Assembly (NCBI GenBank): GCA_022448315.1
Contig: JAKVCA010000021.1
Span: 102,556 to 166,555, forward strand
Source: Pirellulaceae bacterium
GTDB lineage: Bacteria > Planctomycetota > Planctomycetia > Pirellulales > Pirellulaceae
Direction of reading: 5' to 3'
DNA: 64,000 nt
Every line of letters begins with the position of its first letter. The stretch's first letter is position 1. Made by a program: the position numbers and the translations under genes. The notes below the pieces were generated by a model. The model was given only the letters and a program-made list of their open reading frames with translations. It had not been told where the DNA came from and ran no database searches. Positions 63,667 through 64,000 of this stretch are shown here, piece by piece.

Positions 63667-64000
63667 ATGAATCACGAGCTCACAGTGAATGCTGATTCTG
63701 ATACGCAGCCCCCTTGCCTCGACCTTGAGTTGAACGGTGAAGAGTATCGCGATCTGGTGAATGAAGCATTGAAATTTCTCGCGCCATTCCTCGACTCTGT
63801 TGATCAACAACCGGCCATCTCGGAAACGGCTCCGTGCCCTATGAGGATGGATCCCGCGACCTACTTTCCGCGCACATTTCCTACGGTCGGCCTCCCCGCG
63901 AATAACCTGTTTCGCACAATTTTCGGCCCGATGCTTCAGAAGGGCTACAACCCCGCGAGCCCTGGCTACCTCGCCTTCATCCCGGGCGGTGGTATCCCGC
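63667..64000 (+). CDS. group II PLP-dependent decarboxylase (aromatic-L-amino-acid decarboxylase type), 5' part
   Basis: Only the first 111 residues lie in the window; the gene continues beyond 64000. The N-terminal region LDLELNGEEYRDLVNEAL and the segment YNPASPGYLAFIPGGGIP match the start of group II decarboxylases (AADC/DDC family), which remove CO2 from aromatic amino acids using pyridoxal phosphate. The catalytic Lys lies outside the window. A second frame around 63830-63900 looks plausible, but the annotated frame keeps the family pattern, so no frameshift is proposed. Confidence 0.75.
   Translation, partial: MNHELTVNADSDTQPPCLDLELNGEEYRDLVNEALKFLAPFLDSVDQQPAISETAPCPMRMDPATYFPRTFPTVGLPANNLFRTIFGPMLQKGYNPASPGYLAFIPGGGIP

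Noticed and set aside
63800..63920. A possible frameshift in the PLP decarboxylase.
   Set aside because: Another frame reads plausibly for a while, but the annotated frame keeps the family pattern up to GYLAFIPGGG.

Overview
The window reads as a chromosomal segment of a planctomycete (phylum Planctomycetota, Pirellulales/Planctomycetales-like). The evidence is a DUF1559 prepilin-type protein, a DUF1598 secreted protein, a large secreted PVC-type beta-propeller/HEAT protein with a C-terminal CxxCH heme motif, a formylglycine sulfatase, an alginate-export-type porin, and Gram-negative envelope genes (kdsA, an LptE-like and a BamD-like lipoprotein). Genes lie on both strands in short operons separated by gene-poor spacers. 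I see no insertion sequence, prophage, CRISPR array or integrase, so the region looks like native chromosome.

Layout. 0-4 kb: nadC, then a two-gene minus-strand pair (2-oxoglutarate semialdehyde dehydrogenase and an FAH-family dehydratase-like enzyme) that fits the last two steps of oxidative (Weimberg-type) pentose or sugar-acid breakdown. 4-9 kb: a Na+/solute symporter coupled to a small two-TM partner, then a secreted EEP-family nuclease/phosphatase and a membrane protein. 9-13 kb: a secreted DUF1598 protein, a 1.1 kb gene-free stretch with several hairpins, and a lipid-kinase-like protein. 13-20 kb: kdsA, a large lipoprotein, an SDR, and two trypsin-like/PDZ proteins (one with an intact catalytic triad, one with a rearranged and apparently dead or altered triad), then rsmD with a coupled cupin. 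21-25 kb: three consecutive secreted cyclophilins ending at a strong terminator. 25-27 kb: LptE-like and BamD-like lipoproteins. 27-33 kb: the block phoH-pgpH-ybeY-CNNM/CBS-recO with overlapping junctions. 33-40 kb: a small membrane protein, larC, glgC and a 921-residue secreted protein of unknown function. 40-48 kb: a secreted subtilisin carrying a (GDD)14 tract, tRNA-Ser(CGA), the porin, a frameshifted thymidine kinase, a sulfatase, a small lipoprotein and a DUF1559 protein. 48-64 kb: an APC permease fused to Usp domains, a DRG/TGS GTPase, a Nudix hydrolase, an unknown protein, the PVC heme protein, a lipoprotein alpha/beta hydrolase, a long csrA, a UVR-motif protein, a PPP-type phosphatase and the start of a PLP decarboxylase cut by the window end.

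What works together: exported folding and quality control (three cyclophilins, an S1C protease and its divergent relative, subtilisin), outer-membrane construction (KdsA, LptE-like, BamD-like, porin), and breakdown of polysaccharide-derived compounds (sulfatase, porin, pentose-acid enzymes, symporter). The most unusual observations are the trypsin-like protein with a PDZ domain inserted inside its protease fold, the tandem secreted cyclophilins sharing a CEC motif, the one-base frameshift that cuts the second zinc half-site from Tdk, and a 15-bp sequence shared by two distant intergenic regions.
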